Source of the DNA: Mogibacterium sp.
GTDB lineage: Bacteria; Bacillota; Clostridia; Peptostreptococcales; Anaerovoracaceae
Assembly (NCBI GenBank): GCA_017433975.1
Contig: JAFRGD010000015.1
Location: 1-51,842 of the forward strand
Direction of reading: 5' to 3'
DNA: 51,842 bases
Each line of letters begins with the position of its first letter. Position 1 is the stretch's first letter. This document shows, piece after piece, positions 1-7,600 of this stretch. A program made the translations under genes and the position numbers. The notes beneath the pieces are model-generated. The model made no database searches, was not told the DNA's origin, and saw only the letters and a list, made by a program, of their open reading frames with translations.

Positions 1-419
1 ATGCCCAACTGGATCACGTCGCGGTAGGTAAAGTCATGCTCTTTAAGATAAGTAAACAGCGGCTTCAGCAGCTCCATCCGGATGCAGATCTCCCAGCCGA
101 ACTCGCCCGAAAGCTCCATGACCTCGTGGTCTTCGTAGCTCACGATGTTGCTGTGGCCGCGCAGGGTGGACATGAGGGTGAACTCGTTGACCAGCCCCTC
201 CACCATGCTCCTGTAGTAGTGTGTCACGCTCCGCTCGTCCATGCCCTGGTTCAGCATGTTGTCGTATTCAGACGGACTCTGCGGGATGCGGATGACTTTG
301 AGCGCAGAGGAATAGACGTGACCGAACTCCTCCCGCTCGATCCTGTAGACCTTGCCGAAGGAGCCGTCACCCAGCAGACTTACGATCTTCCATCCCTTCC
401 AGATGCTGCCGATATCCAC
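1..419 (-). CDS. Ser/Thr protein kinase, N-terminal part (cut by window edge)
   Basis: This is the N-terminal 139 residues of a eukaryotic-like Ser/Thr kinase. The gene runs off the left end of the window. It starts with GTG at 419, after an AAAGGA ribosome binding site, and an in-frame TAG two codons upstream rules out an earlier start. Residues 17-25 form the glycine-rich loop (GDGSFGKVY), Lys41 in ALKVI is the ATP-anchoring lysine, and a hinge-like IRMELL follows. The catalytic loop would lie beyond the edge. It is the last visible gene of the WXG100 operon. By inference it phosphorylates FHA-binding partners of the secretion system, since FHA domains occur in EssC and in the double-FHA protein upstream. 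Confidence 0.85.
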   Translation of the reverse strand, partial: MDIGSIWKGWKIVSLLGDGSFGKVYRIEREEFGHVYSSALKVIRIPQSPSEYDNMLNQGMDERSVTHYYRSMVEGLVNEFTLMSTLRGHSNIVSYEDHEVMELSGEFGWEICIRMELLKPLFTYLKEHDFTYRDVIQLG

Positions 420-460
420 GCTCTATTCCTTTCTCTTTCTAATGATTTTGGTATGCCTCT

Positions 461-775
461 TTAGAATGCGTCGCTCTTGAATGCGCCGGCCTGCTGCTGA
501 TTCGCCTGCTCGGCTCTTTCGTATTCCGCCGCCATCTGGGTCAGGTCGTTGACGTGCTCCTGAATCATGCGGTCGATCTTGGTCATGTCATCGTCGAGGC
601 TCTTGAACTTGGTGATATAAGCGGTCGCCGCATCGCCGGACCACACCGTACCGGTGAGCTGATTGACGGTCTGTACCATGTTGCTGGTGAGGTTTCTGAT
701 CTGCGTGCTGACGTTACCGAATTCATTGGCGGTCTGTCTCAGTTTAGAGGTTTCTACCTTAATGATTCCTTCCAT
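461..775 (-). CDS. WXG100 family protein (ESAT-6-like)
   Basis: A 104-residue helical-hairpin protein of the WXG100 family, the small dimeric substrates or co-substrates of type VII secretion. The turn motif W-x-G is at Trp45-Gly47 (VWSGDA), and a YxxxE motif (Tyr85, Glu89) near the C-terminus matches the position of the YxxxD/E export signal. The start has AAGGAG seven bases upstream. It is the fifth WXG100-like protein after the first gene of the operon and directly precedes the partial kinase. Whether it is a structural partner or a secreted effector cannot be told from sequence. Confidence 0.9.
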   Translation of the reverse strand: MEGIIKVETSKLRQTANEFGNVSTQIRNLTSNMVQTVNQLTGTVWSGDAATAYITKFKSLDDDMTKIDRMIQEHVNDLTQMAAEYERAEQANQQQAGAFKSDAF

Positions 776-838
776 TTTTCTGCTCCTTTTCTCTATCTGT
801 GCCTGTTGTAGTAATCGTTCGTGTTCGCGGTCCGGATG

Positions 839-1138
839 TTAGATTCTGCCGGAGCTGACGATGCTGACGTTCTTGCTCTCTGCCTTCATGTACTCGGCTG
901 CGATGTTCTCGAGTGCGACGGCGTACTGCTCTACGGTGCTGTAGAATGCTTCCATTCTCGAAATGTCCTGGTTGAACGCGTTCCGGAACGCCTGCTTTGC
1001 TTCGCCTTCCCACATGGCCGCCAGCGCGCCCTCGTTCGATCTGAGGTTCTCGATCTGCGACTTGAGGCTGCTGTTCTGGTTCCTGAGTTCCGTCGCCTTG
1101 TTCATCAGCTGCTGCGGATTAACGGTAATCTGTGACAT
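839..1138 (-). CDS. WXG100 family protein (ESAT-6-like)
   Basis: A 99-residue WXG100 protein. Trp43-x-Gly45 (MWEGEA) marks the turn between two amphipathic helices, and Tyr83/Glu87 give a C-terminal YxxxE motif. Translation starts behind a strong AGGAGG site. The length is typical of the family (about 100 residues), with no effector domain attached. It lies in the tandem array of paralogues of the type VII locus. The flanking spacers of about 63 bases are the longest in this operon and hold no obvious terminator. Confidence 0.9.
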   Translation of the reverse strand: MSQITVNPQQLMNKATELRNQNSSLKSQIENLRSNEGALAAMWEGEAKQAFRNAFNQDISRMEAFYSTVEQYAVALENIAAEYMKAESKNVSIVSSGRI

Positions 1139-1203
1139 TTTGGTTTCCTCCTGTTTTTTGACTATCGATCGTTTGACTTATGCTAAAGAATTGATTTCCT
1201 TCG

Positions 1204-1533
1204 TTAGACCTTGCGCTGCTCCGCGAGGCGCTTCGCCTCCATCTCCGCGTTGTAGATGCGCTGCGCGCTCTGCCGGATCGCGGCTGCCGCGTTGTCGAGC
1301 TCCCGGGCGATCTTCAGAAGGTCCTCTGTGACCATTCCCATCTTGGAAGTGAAGGCGGTCGAGCTGTCGCTGGTCCAGGCGTGTGCGACTTCGTTCCGGT
1401 ATTCGCCGAACTTCGCGCTCTCCGTGCGGATGGTCTGGGCGGCCCGTTCGAGCTCTGCGGCCTGTTGTTTGGCCTTGTTCAGATCCACCCAGATCTGATG
1501 CTCGCTCTTTGTGCTTGGATTGTTGCTTGCCAT
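1204..1533 (-). CDS. WXG100-like protein with W-T-S turn
   Basis: A 109-residue all-helical protein placed between clear WXG100 genes, with a GGAGGG ribosome binding site. The hairpin turn is Trp53-Thr54-Ser55 instead of W-x-G, and the C-terminal tyrosine (Tyr94, in YNAEME) has no acidic residue at +4. Both family signatures are therefore weakened here. Family membership rests on size, helical pattern, the tryptophan position and context. Some WXG100 heterodimers have one partner lacking the export motif, so this could be the non-signal partner of a neighbour. That is inference. Confidence 0.75.
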   Translation of the reverse strand: MASNNPSTKSEHQIWVDLNKAKQQAAELERAAQTIRTESAKFGEYRNEVAHAWTSDSSTAFTSKMGMVTEDLLKIARELDNAAAAIRQSAQRIYNAEMEAKRLAEQRKV

Positions 1534-1545
1534 GTGACCCTCCTA

Positions 1546-1857
1546 TCAGAATGCGTCGCTCGGAAGCTGGTTGGAAAGGCCTTTGGCCTCCTGCTCCGTC
1601 GCATCGTAGATTCCCGCCATCTGCTGGAGCTTGATCGGGTTTTCCTTGAGCCGCTGCACGATCCGGTCTCCGTCGCCTTTGAGCTCATTGTAGATGGATA
1701 CGTGCGCGTCGCTCGCTTCGCCCTGCCAGTATCCGCGGGAGCCGTCGATCAGCCGTCCGATCTCCTGCCAGCTCCGCTCGATCTTGCGGAGATCGTCCAT
1801 CACCTGATTGGACTGGGCTTTGAGCACTTCCGGCGTTACCTTGATGTTGATGTCCAT
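1546..1857 (-). CDS. WXG100 family protein
   Basis: A 103-residue WXG100 protein with Trp44-x-Gly46 (YWQGEA) at the turn and a YxxxE motif at Tyr84-Glu88 (YDATE). An AAGGAGG ribosome binding site precedes the ATG. Only 10-12 bases separate it from each neighbour, so this part of the operon is tightly packed. It is probably exported, or needed for export, through the EssC-type channel encoded upstream. The C-terminus SDAF resembles that of the 461-775 paralogue, which suggests gene duplication inside the locus. Confidence 0.9.
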   Translation of the reverse strand: MDINIKVTPEVLKAQSNQVMDDLRKIERSWQEIGRLIDGSRGYWQGEASDAHVSIYNELKGDGDRIVQRLKENPIKLQQMAGIYDATEQEAKGLSNQLPSDAF

Positions 1858-1867
1858 GCTCCCCTCC

Positions 1868-2173
1868 TTATCTGACGCGGATCTGATTGACGAGCGCCGA
1901 GACTTCCTGCTCGCAGCGGTCGTATTTGACCTTTGCGTTGTCTTCGTAGTTGTTGATCGCCTTGAGCGTGCTCACGACCGTCTCCAGCGCCGTGATGTCG
2001 CTCGCGAAGGACATCTTGAACGCTTCGCTGCTCGGCCCGTCCCACATGCCGTCGAGGACGCTGCTGTGGGTGCGGAGGCTCGCGATCTGTTTTTCGATCT
2101 CCCGGATGTTGTTCCGGATCTCGGCCGCATCCGTGCCCAGGCGCTTGGTATTGACCTTGATGATATCTGCCAT
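1868..2173 (-). CDS. WXG100 family protein
   Basis: A 101-residue WXG100 protein. Trp44-x-Gly46 (MWDGPS) and a YxxxE motif at Tyr84-Glu88 (YDRCE) are both present. The N-terminus (ADIIKVNT) resembles that of the 461-775 paralogue (EGIIKVET), as expected for duplicated copies. AGGAGA precedes the start, and 11 bases separate it from the preceding gene. Its role is inferred as a small substrate or chaperone-like partner for type VII secretion. Confidence 0.9.
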   Translation of the reverse strand: MADIIKVNTKRLGTDAAEIRNNIREIEKQIASLRTHSSVLDGMWDGPSSEAFKMSFASDITALETVVSTLKAINNYEDNAKVKYDRCEQEVSALVNQIRVR

Positions 2174-2184
2174 GTTCCTGTCTC

Positions 2185-2553
2185 CTAAAACTCTTCAAAG
2201 ATCCCTGCGGAAGCCGTCTGGATGGCGCCGATGTCGATGCTCCGAATCGCGATCCGGTCGAGGTACCGGACCTCGTCCCCGTAATCGGTAACTGCGACCT
2301 CTGTGCCGCGGTACAGCCCGGCAATCTTTTCGAGCGCTTTGCTGAGCGTCCGGACGGCCGCTGCCTCCTGCTCCAGCCGGTTGGCGATCCTCTGTACGGC
2401 TTCGGCAGCGGTGTGCATGGATGTGCTGTCATGCTGCCGGAGGGCCGCCGCGGTCCTCCCGATGGTATCGATTTGTACTCGCAGGCGGTGCTCGGTGGTC
2501 AGCATTTCCTCGGACGCCTTGACGCACCCGCCCGGTCTGATATCTGTCATCAT
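2185..2553 (-). CDS. WXG100-like helical protein, first gene of the WXG operon
   Basis: A 122-residue predicted helical protein that begins the WXG100 operon. I place the start at the ATG at 2553, since the ATG at 2562 overlaps the AAAGG ribosome binding site. The next ATG (2550) is an alternative. No W-x-G is present, but a YxxxE motif (Tyr81-Glu85, YRGTE) sits at the same place as in the WXG100 neighbours and is followed by a C-terminal extension of about 35 residues. It resembles the diverse WXG100-superfamily helical proteins of type VII loci. I do not recognise a named family. Confidence 0.7.
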   Translation of the reverse strand: MMTDIRPGGCVKASEEMLTTEHRLRVQIDTIGRTAAALRQHDSTSMHTAAEAVQRIANRLEQEAAAVRTLSKALEKIAGLYRGTEVAVTDYGDEVRYLDRIAIRSIDIGAIQTASAGIFEEF

Positions 2554-2575
2554 CTGCCTCATCCTTTCTGTCTGC

Positions 2576-2646
2576 AGTATAACACCGGATTCTCAGGTTT
2601 GTATAGTATCACCGCAGGATGCACATCTGCCGTCCTAAGATGCACA
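2576..2646 (-). promoter_or_regulatory. Promoter and LytTR-type twin operator of the WXG100 operon
   Basis: Read on the minus strand, two direct repeats TGTGCATCTTAGGA (2646-2633) and TGTGCATCCTGCGG (2625-2612) are spaced 21 bp apart, two helical turns. A -10 box TATACT (2581-2576) begins 44 bp after the start of the nearer repeat. There is no good -35 box, as expected for an activator-dependent promoter. The same geometry occurs upstream of the second type VII operon (16605-16675). LytTR regulators such as AgrA and ComE are known to bind paired direct repeats of about 9 bp separated by 12-13 bp. Confidence 0.75.
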
Positions 2647-2665
2647 TTTGGTACCGGTTGGTCTC

Positions 2666-2864
2666 TCCGGAAGGCTGGATCTATGCGTCAAGGGTACGGC
2701 TCTCGCCTCGTGCCGATGACGCAGCGGTACTAAGCTCAGGCTTCGTGCATTCTCTTGTCTGACACCAAATGTAGTTTCTCGTTGCGTTATTCGTTGATGC
2801 GCTCGCCTGTCGCTAAGTACCGGCGATCGGCAAGCCCCTTGCCGCACACACCCAGCCTTCCGGA
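2666..2864 (+). repeat. Structured intergenic element, copy A
   Basis: Copy A of a conserved structured element of unknown family, between the stop of the EsaB gene and the WXG operon operator. A 13-bp outer stem (2666-2678 with 2852-2864) encloses nested helices: GGCT/AGCC (2698-2701, 2833-2836), TGCCGAT/ATCGGCA (2711-2717, 2826-2832), CGGTACT/AGTACCG (2725-2731, 2816-2822) and GTGCAT/ATGCGC (2745-2750, 2797-2802). Copies at 32049 and 51500 keep the bulges (CTCGCCTC, TGACGC) and the CTAAG loops while the paired bases change together. It has no good open frame, no poly-T tail, and no recognisable promoter of its own. Confidence 0.75.
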
Positions 2865-2949
2865 CAAATCATCCGGCACATGCGCATCCATCGCTTCCGC
2901 AAAGAAAATGCAGCAGCGGCAGCGGCGCACAGGCCAGCTGGTTGCAGCC

Positions 2950-3198
2950 TTACACCAGAATCAGGCGGTCGCCGTCGCGGACGCCGTTCTCATAAAGCGT
3001 CCGGTTGAGCGGGAGCGGCATGGCGCGGTCCGCAAAAAACAGGATGAATTCTCCGATGTTTGCCGGCGGAAGGCTCCGGGTCTTTTTTGCCACCATGCCA
3101 GTAACCTCGAGGAGCACGGACGAAAGGTCCGCGTTCTCATCCAGCATGAAGTCGTACGTCTCATCGACCGCCGGTACATATATGTCCACTAAAATCAT
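2950..3198 (-). CDS. EsaB/YukD-like ubiquitin-fold protein of type VII secretion
   Basis: An 82-residue protein with the pattern of the YukD/EsaB family, small ubiquitin-fold cytoplasmic proteins encoded in Bacillota type VII loci. The beta-rich start (MILVDIYVPA), the middle LLEVTGMVAKK and the terminal GVRDGDRLILV match the family layout and its usual size of about 80 residues. The ATG at 3198 overlaps the stop of the preceding gene (ATGA) behind AGGAGG, so translation is probably coupled. A longer frame exists upstream but its extra residues read as overlap with that gene. In other bacteria EsaB regulates or assembles the secretion system. It is the last gene of the EssC operon. Confidence 0.8.
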   Translation of the reverse strand: MILVDIYVPAVDETYDFMLDENADLSSVLLEVTGMVAKKTRSLPPANIGEFILFFADRAMPLPLNRTLYENGVRDGDRLILV

Positions 3199-3896
3199 TT
3201 TTCTCCTCCTATTGACCATGTTTGCAGCGCCGCCCGGAAGGCCTCCGGACTGCACAGGTCACGGACGGTTCCCCTCCGGCTGATCCGGTCCAGGACGCCG
3301 CAGAGCCCGGCGTCGCGTATGATCATCCGCTCCTGCAGCATGCCGTCCGGCACGGTCCGGAGCTCCAGCGCCGAGATGACGCCGGGATCCGTCAGGTACT
3401 CCCGCAGGTCCCGCTGCGGGTCCCATTCATACGGTGGAAAGGTTCCTGCGGGTTCCTCGGCCTGAATCATCTCCGGGGTCCAGCCGTTCCGCATGAGGCC
3501 GGCGGCCCACTCCTCCGCCGTTTCGTAGGACAGGCGGAGCTCCCGGGTTCCGTTCGGGTTCTGCTCGACGGTGACGATGCGGTCGTCCAGCGGATAACAG
3601 CTCACGATGCGGTCCGACTCGTCCGTCCGGACCATGAGAACGCACGCCGTCGCCCCGCGGAGGACGAGGAACATCGGGCGGTACGCGTCCGCGATTCTCG
3701 CGGCGCGGTCGCCCCAGTCGATCAGGCCTTTTTGGTAAAGCGAAGAGAGAATTTCGTTCATCTCGGTTTCACTCTGCGCCCAGTCCAGACTGCCGTCGTC
3801 CGCGATTCCGTACCAGTCCCCGCGGCCGGCGGCCGCGAGCAGCACGAGGAATTCCCGTTCATTCAAAAGTATCGATTCGTTTGGTGGATAGTCCAC
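3195..3896 (-). CDS. Type VII locus protein of unknown function
   Basis: A 233-residue soluble protein that I cannot assign. The start is GTG at 3896, with AAGGAG seven bases upstream. It lies inside the 3' end of the LytTR gene (38-base overlap), and its stop overlaps the EsaB start by four bases, so the genes are translationally coupled. The sequence is mixed alpha/beta and acidic, with an N-terminal helix (LLNEREFLVLLAAAGRG), beta strands around RIVSCYPLDDRIVTV and a C-terminal LCGVLDRISRRG. Its position between a regulator and EsaB suggests a cytoplasmic accessory role. An EspG-like chaperone fold is possible by size and layout, but this is a guess that needs profile comparison. Confidence 0.7.
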   Translation of the reverse strand: MDYPPNESILLNEREFLVLLAAAGRGDWYGIADDGSLDWAQSETEMNEILSSLYQKGLIDWGDRAARIADAYRPMFLVLRGATACVLMVRTDESDRIVSCYPLDDRIVTVEQNPNGTRELRLSYETAEEWAAGLMRNGWTPEMIQAEEPAGTFPPYEWDPQRDLREYLTDPGVISALELRTVPDGMLQERMIIRDAGLCGVLDRISRRGTVRDLCSPEAFRAALQTWSIGGEK

Positions 3897-4608
3897 TGAG
3901 GTACTCCTTAATGGAAGCTTTGTATGACCGGGACAGCGGGACGGTGATGCCGTGCTCGAGGTACACCGTATTGTCCGACAGCTTGATCCGGTCCAGGTAA
4001 CTCGCGTTGAAAATGAAGCTCCGGTGGCTCTGCACGAAGTTTGATGGCAGCTGCGCGCGGATGTTGTCGAGCGTATCGTACTTGCTGTACTCGCGATCCC
4101 GCAGGCGGAAGAAGACCCGCTTCTCCCGGACTTCAATGTAGTAAATATGCGAAAACGGCACGACCATTCTGCCCTGCCGGTTTTCGATTACGATGGAATT
4201 GTCGTCCGTCGGCACCTCCCGTCGTCGAAAGAACGCCGACATGAACTCGCCCGTCACCGTCCGGAGGTCCCCCTCCGAAAACGGCCGGAGCAGCAAAGAA
4301 CACGCCCGGATCTCCGGCGTCAGATACCGCATCGGAGAGATTCGGCTGTCGGCGAGGAGCATCATGTCCGCCTGCTCCCGGCCGGCCCGCACGCGCTTGG
4401 TCAGCGCGATGTCTGCATCCTCCGACACCTCCAGCACCGAAAGGTCGTACGGCTTGTCGGCCGCGAGGTGGCGGTCCACCTGCGCGGCGTCCCGGTACCC
4501 GTGGCAGTCGAGCCGCTCGTCGGAAAGCAGCGCGACCGAGTCCCGGACGCGCCGGGTGATGCGGGCCTGTTCATTTGCGTCTCTGTCGTACAAAAGAATG
4601 TCGATCAT
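3859..4608 (-). CDS. LytTR-family regulator with degenerate receiver domain
   Basis: A 249-residue DNA-binding regulator. Residues 1-120 follow a CheY-like receiver, but the phospho-acceptor aspartate is replaced by glutamate (Glu60, in YDLSVLEV) and the conserved lysine by arginine (Arg108, LLLRPF). Phosphorylation control is therefore unlikely, and the Glu may mimic the active state. Residues 138-240 are a LytTR domain (IENRQGRMVVPFSHIYYIEV, then the SHRSFIFN motif). Its ATG overlaps the EssC stop by four bases. The paired 21-bp-spaced repeats ahead of both type VII operons are the natural candidate target, so it probably activates its own operon and the WXG100 operon. Confidence 0.88.
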   Translation of the reverse strand: MIDILLYDRDANEQARITRRVRDSVALLSDERLDCHGYRDAAQVDRHLAADKPYDLSVLEVSEDADIALTKRVRAGREQADMMLLADSRISPMRYLTPEIRACSLLLRPFSEGDLRTVTGEFMSAFFRRREVPTDDNSIVIENRQGRMVVPFSHIYYIEVREKRVFFRLRDREYSKYDTLDNIRAQLPSNFVQSHRSFIFNASYLDRIKLSDNTVYLEHGITVPLSRSYKASIKEYLSGLSTKRIDTFE

Positions 4609-7600
4609 GACTCTCCCGTTGCCGCGTCCGTTCTGCGGACGACCGGAATGACGACTTTCCTCGTCGCGTTCTCGTCCGTGACGTCCGGGATCGACCCGAT
4701 GCCCGGCTTATCCGCCTTGTTCTGCTCGGAGAACGAGAGGTAGTCGAAGTTGAGGATGGTGTTGGACGTCAGGTTTCCGCCGAGGTGGATGCCCGACCGG
4801 CCGCTGATGAACGCCTCAAAGGCAGGGTATCCGCCGACGTCCGACCGTTTGTTGACCGCGAGGTCGCCGATGAAATAGATGTTGGAATTCTGCCCGCGGC
4901 TGAATACGTTCACCAGGAAGCTGGACATCTCGTACTCGGACCGGTGGATCATGGTGATGAACTGGTCGAGGTCCGGCAGCAGAATCACCAGTGGCCGGAA
5001 CTCCGCAGCCATGGTTTTGTAGATTTCGTCCGACTCCAGGCCCTGCGCGGCGAGTTCCCGCTTGCGGCGGCCGCGCTCCTGGAACACGTGCATCTTTTGC
5101 GTGAAGTATTCGTAGGTCTCGCGGTCTCCGAGGCAATACGTCACGTCGTCCCGGCCGGCGAACATGCCGAGCGGCTGCTCCGCGCTGTCGATGACGCATA
5201 CGTCCGCGCCTTTGTCAATCGCGGCGAGCGCGCAGACCTTCATCAGGTTGGACCGTCCGCTCTGCCGCGCACCGTAAATACCGTAGCAGAACGTCTCGTC
5301 GAGCGGAATTCCGTAGACGGCGGCGTTCGCCTGATCGTATCCGATCGGCAGGCGGTCCGGCCGCGCGTTCATGATCTCGTACTCCTCGAGCTGGCGGAAC
5401 TCGTCCCAGAATGGTTTCTCCGGGATCTGCGGGACCTTTCTCGCCCTGCGGCCGGTCCACGCAGCCGCCATTTCGTCGCAGACGGCTTTGATCTTTTCCA
5501 TGCGCTCGTAGTCGTTGTCCGCCTCGACCGCGACGGCGGTCTGGTACTCGAGGATGCGGTTCCCGTAGTACGCCAGGCCGCGGCCCTTGACGCCGGTCTC
5601 CGGCAGGACGCTGATCTGCGTCGCGTGCAGCAGGGTGCTATACTCGTAGCGGTCCTTGAGCGACAGCGTGAGCACCGTGCCGATGTTCTCGCCGACGCGG
5701 GACGTGATGTCGTTCGCACCGTAGCCGCCGCCCGTGACGAGGAGATAAATACCGTTGCTGATCCCTTCTCTCGACAGGCGGATGACGTCCTGCTCGAAGG
5801 CTTCGCCGGTCTTCTGCTTGAATGCGCCGTAGTTGTCGATCATGAGGAAGATGGCCGGCATCGTCACGCCGTTCACCTGAACATATTGTTTGTAGTTACC
5901 GCCGTGGAGGATGCGCTTGCGGTCCTCCAGGATGGTGTTCATCATGTTGAAGAACTTGCCGATCTGCTCGGTATCGTTCTCGTACATGACCCCGCCGCAG
6001 TGCGGCGCCGTCTCGAAGCACGACATCATGCTGCTGCTGAAGTCGATCGCGTACAGGTTGACCTCCTCCGGCGAATACTTCTGAATCAGCTCGTAAGCGA
6101 TCGTCTGGAGCGCGGTGCTCTTGCCGGTCACGATCGAGCCGCAGATCGCGACGTTTCCGTCCACCGCGAAGTCGAGCTGGAATGGCATCTGCGTCTGGTT
6201 CTCCGGGTCGTCCATCTCGCCGACGATGACGCTGAGGTCGAGGGAATTGTCCGGCTTCGGCCACGATCTATTGGCAGTGAAAGACTCCTTGGTGAAGTCG
6301 GAGAACTCGCTCAGATAAATCTTGTCGCGCAGCACCGGCAGCCACAGCAGGTGCTTGCGTTCGTATCCTGTCTCGCGGCCGATGCGGGCGATGTAGTCCC
6401 GGACGGCGTCGAGTTCGGTGTGGTCTTTTTGCTGCGGCAGCCTGCGGCTGGTCATCCGCGCGTGCAGCAGTACCTGATCGGCGGTCGCCCGGCGGTTTGC
6501 CGCGCGGAGCTCGTTGCAGACGTTGAGCAGGTCCTGCAGGCGGGCGGTGTTGTACCGGTTCTCCGGGTAGTCGATGCCGCGTTTTTTCAGTTCTGCATAG
6601 ATGCCCGGGATGGCCTGCGTTTTGTTCAGGACGCCGATGAGCTGTTCGACCCAGGCGGTCTCGGCGGATTTCTTTTGCGCCTGCTTGATGGAGTTTCCGG
6701 TCATGTCGACCTTGCCGGTGAGCGTCATCAGCTGCGCGATGTTCGTGCTGCCCTGATAGGTGTTCGCGTCGTAAGCCGCGCCGCTGTAGCCGGACTGGAA
6801 GAGCTCGTAGACCTCGTCGTTACCGACCTGCAGGTAGCAGCGGCCTGCCTGCGTGATGTAGGCCGCGTCCGGTTTGTGCAGCATGTCGTTGCTGTCCTGT
6901 TTGTCCTGCACGCGGAGGCACAGGCGGAAGCGCGAGTTGCTCCAGATGTTGTCGTCGACCGTGCCACTCGGCTTTTGGGTCGCTAGGATGAGGTGCACGC
7001 CGAGGCTTCGGCCGACCTGCGCGACGCTGATGAGTTCGCGCATGAACTCCGGCTCTTCGCGCTTGAGCTCAGCGAACTCGTCGATGATGATGAACAGGTG
7101 CGGCACCGGGACGGTGGCCTCGCCGTTCTTGTACATTTTGGTATATGCGTTGATATTGTTGACGCCGTTGTCCGTGAAGATCCGCTGACGACGGCGGTTT
7201 TCGCTTTTGATGGAGATCATCGCGCGCTTGACCTGGTTGCCGGACAGGTTGGAGATCTGCCCCGCCAGGTGCGGCAGCCCGTTGAACAGGTTGGCCATGC
7301 CGCCGCCTTTATAGTCAATGATGAAGAACGCGACGTCGTCCGGGCTGTAGTTGACCGCGAGCGACAGGATGTAGGTCTGGAGCGTTTCGCTCTTGCCCGA
7401 TCCCGTGGTACCCGCGACGAGCCCATGCGGCCCGTGGTATTTCTCATGCACGTCGAGGTAGCAAGGAACGCCGCCCGCCTTCTGCCCGAGCATGCCGCGG
7501 ATGTTGTCGTACGTCCGGCTCTTGGCCCAGAGCTCGCGGACCGGCAGGTCCTCCGGACGCCGGATCCCCATCATCTCGAAGAACGTGAGGGAGTTCGGGA

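Noticed and set aside
2811..2840. Resemblance of CTAAG...CCGGC...AAGCCCC in the structured element to the twister ribozyme core
   Set aside because: The twister-specific GGAGGG-type 3' block and the cleavage loop arrangement are absent in all copies, and helix order differs.
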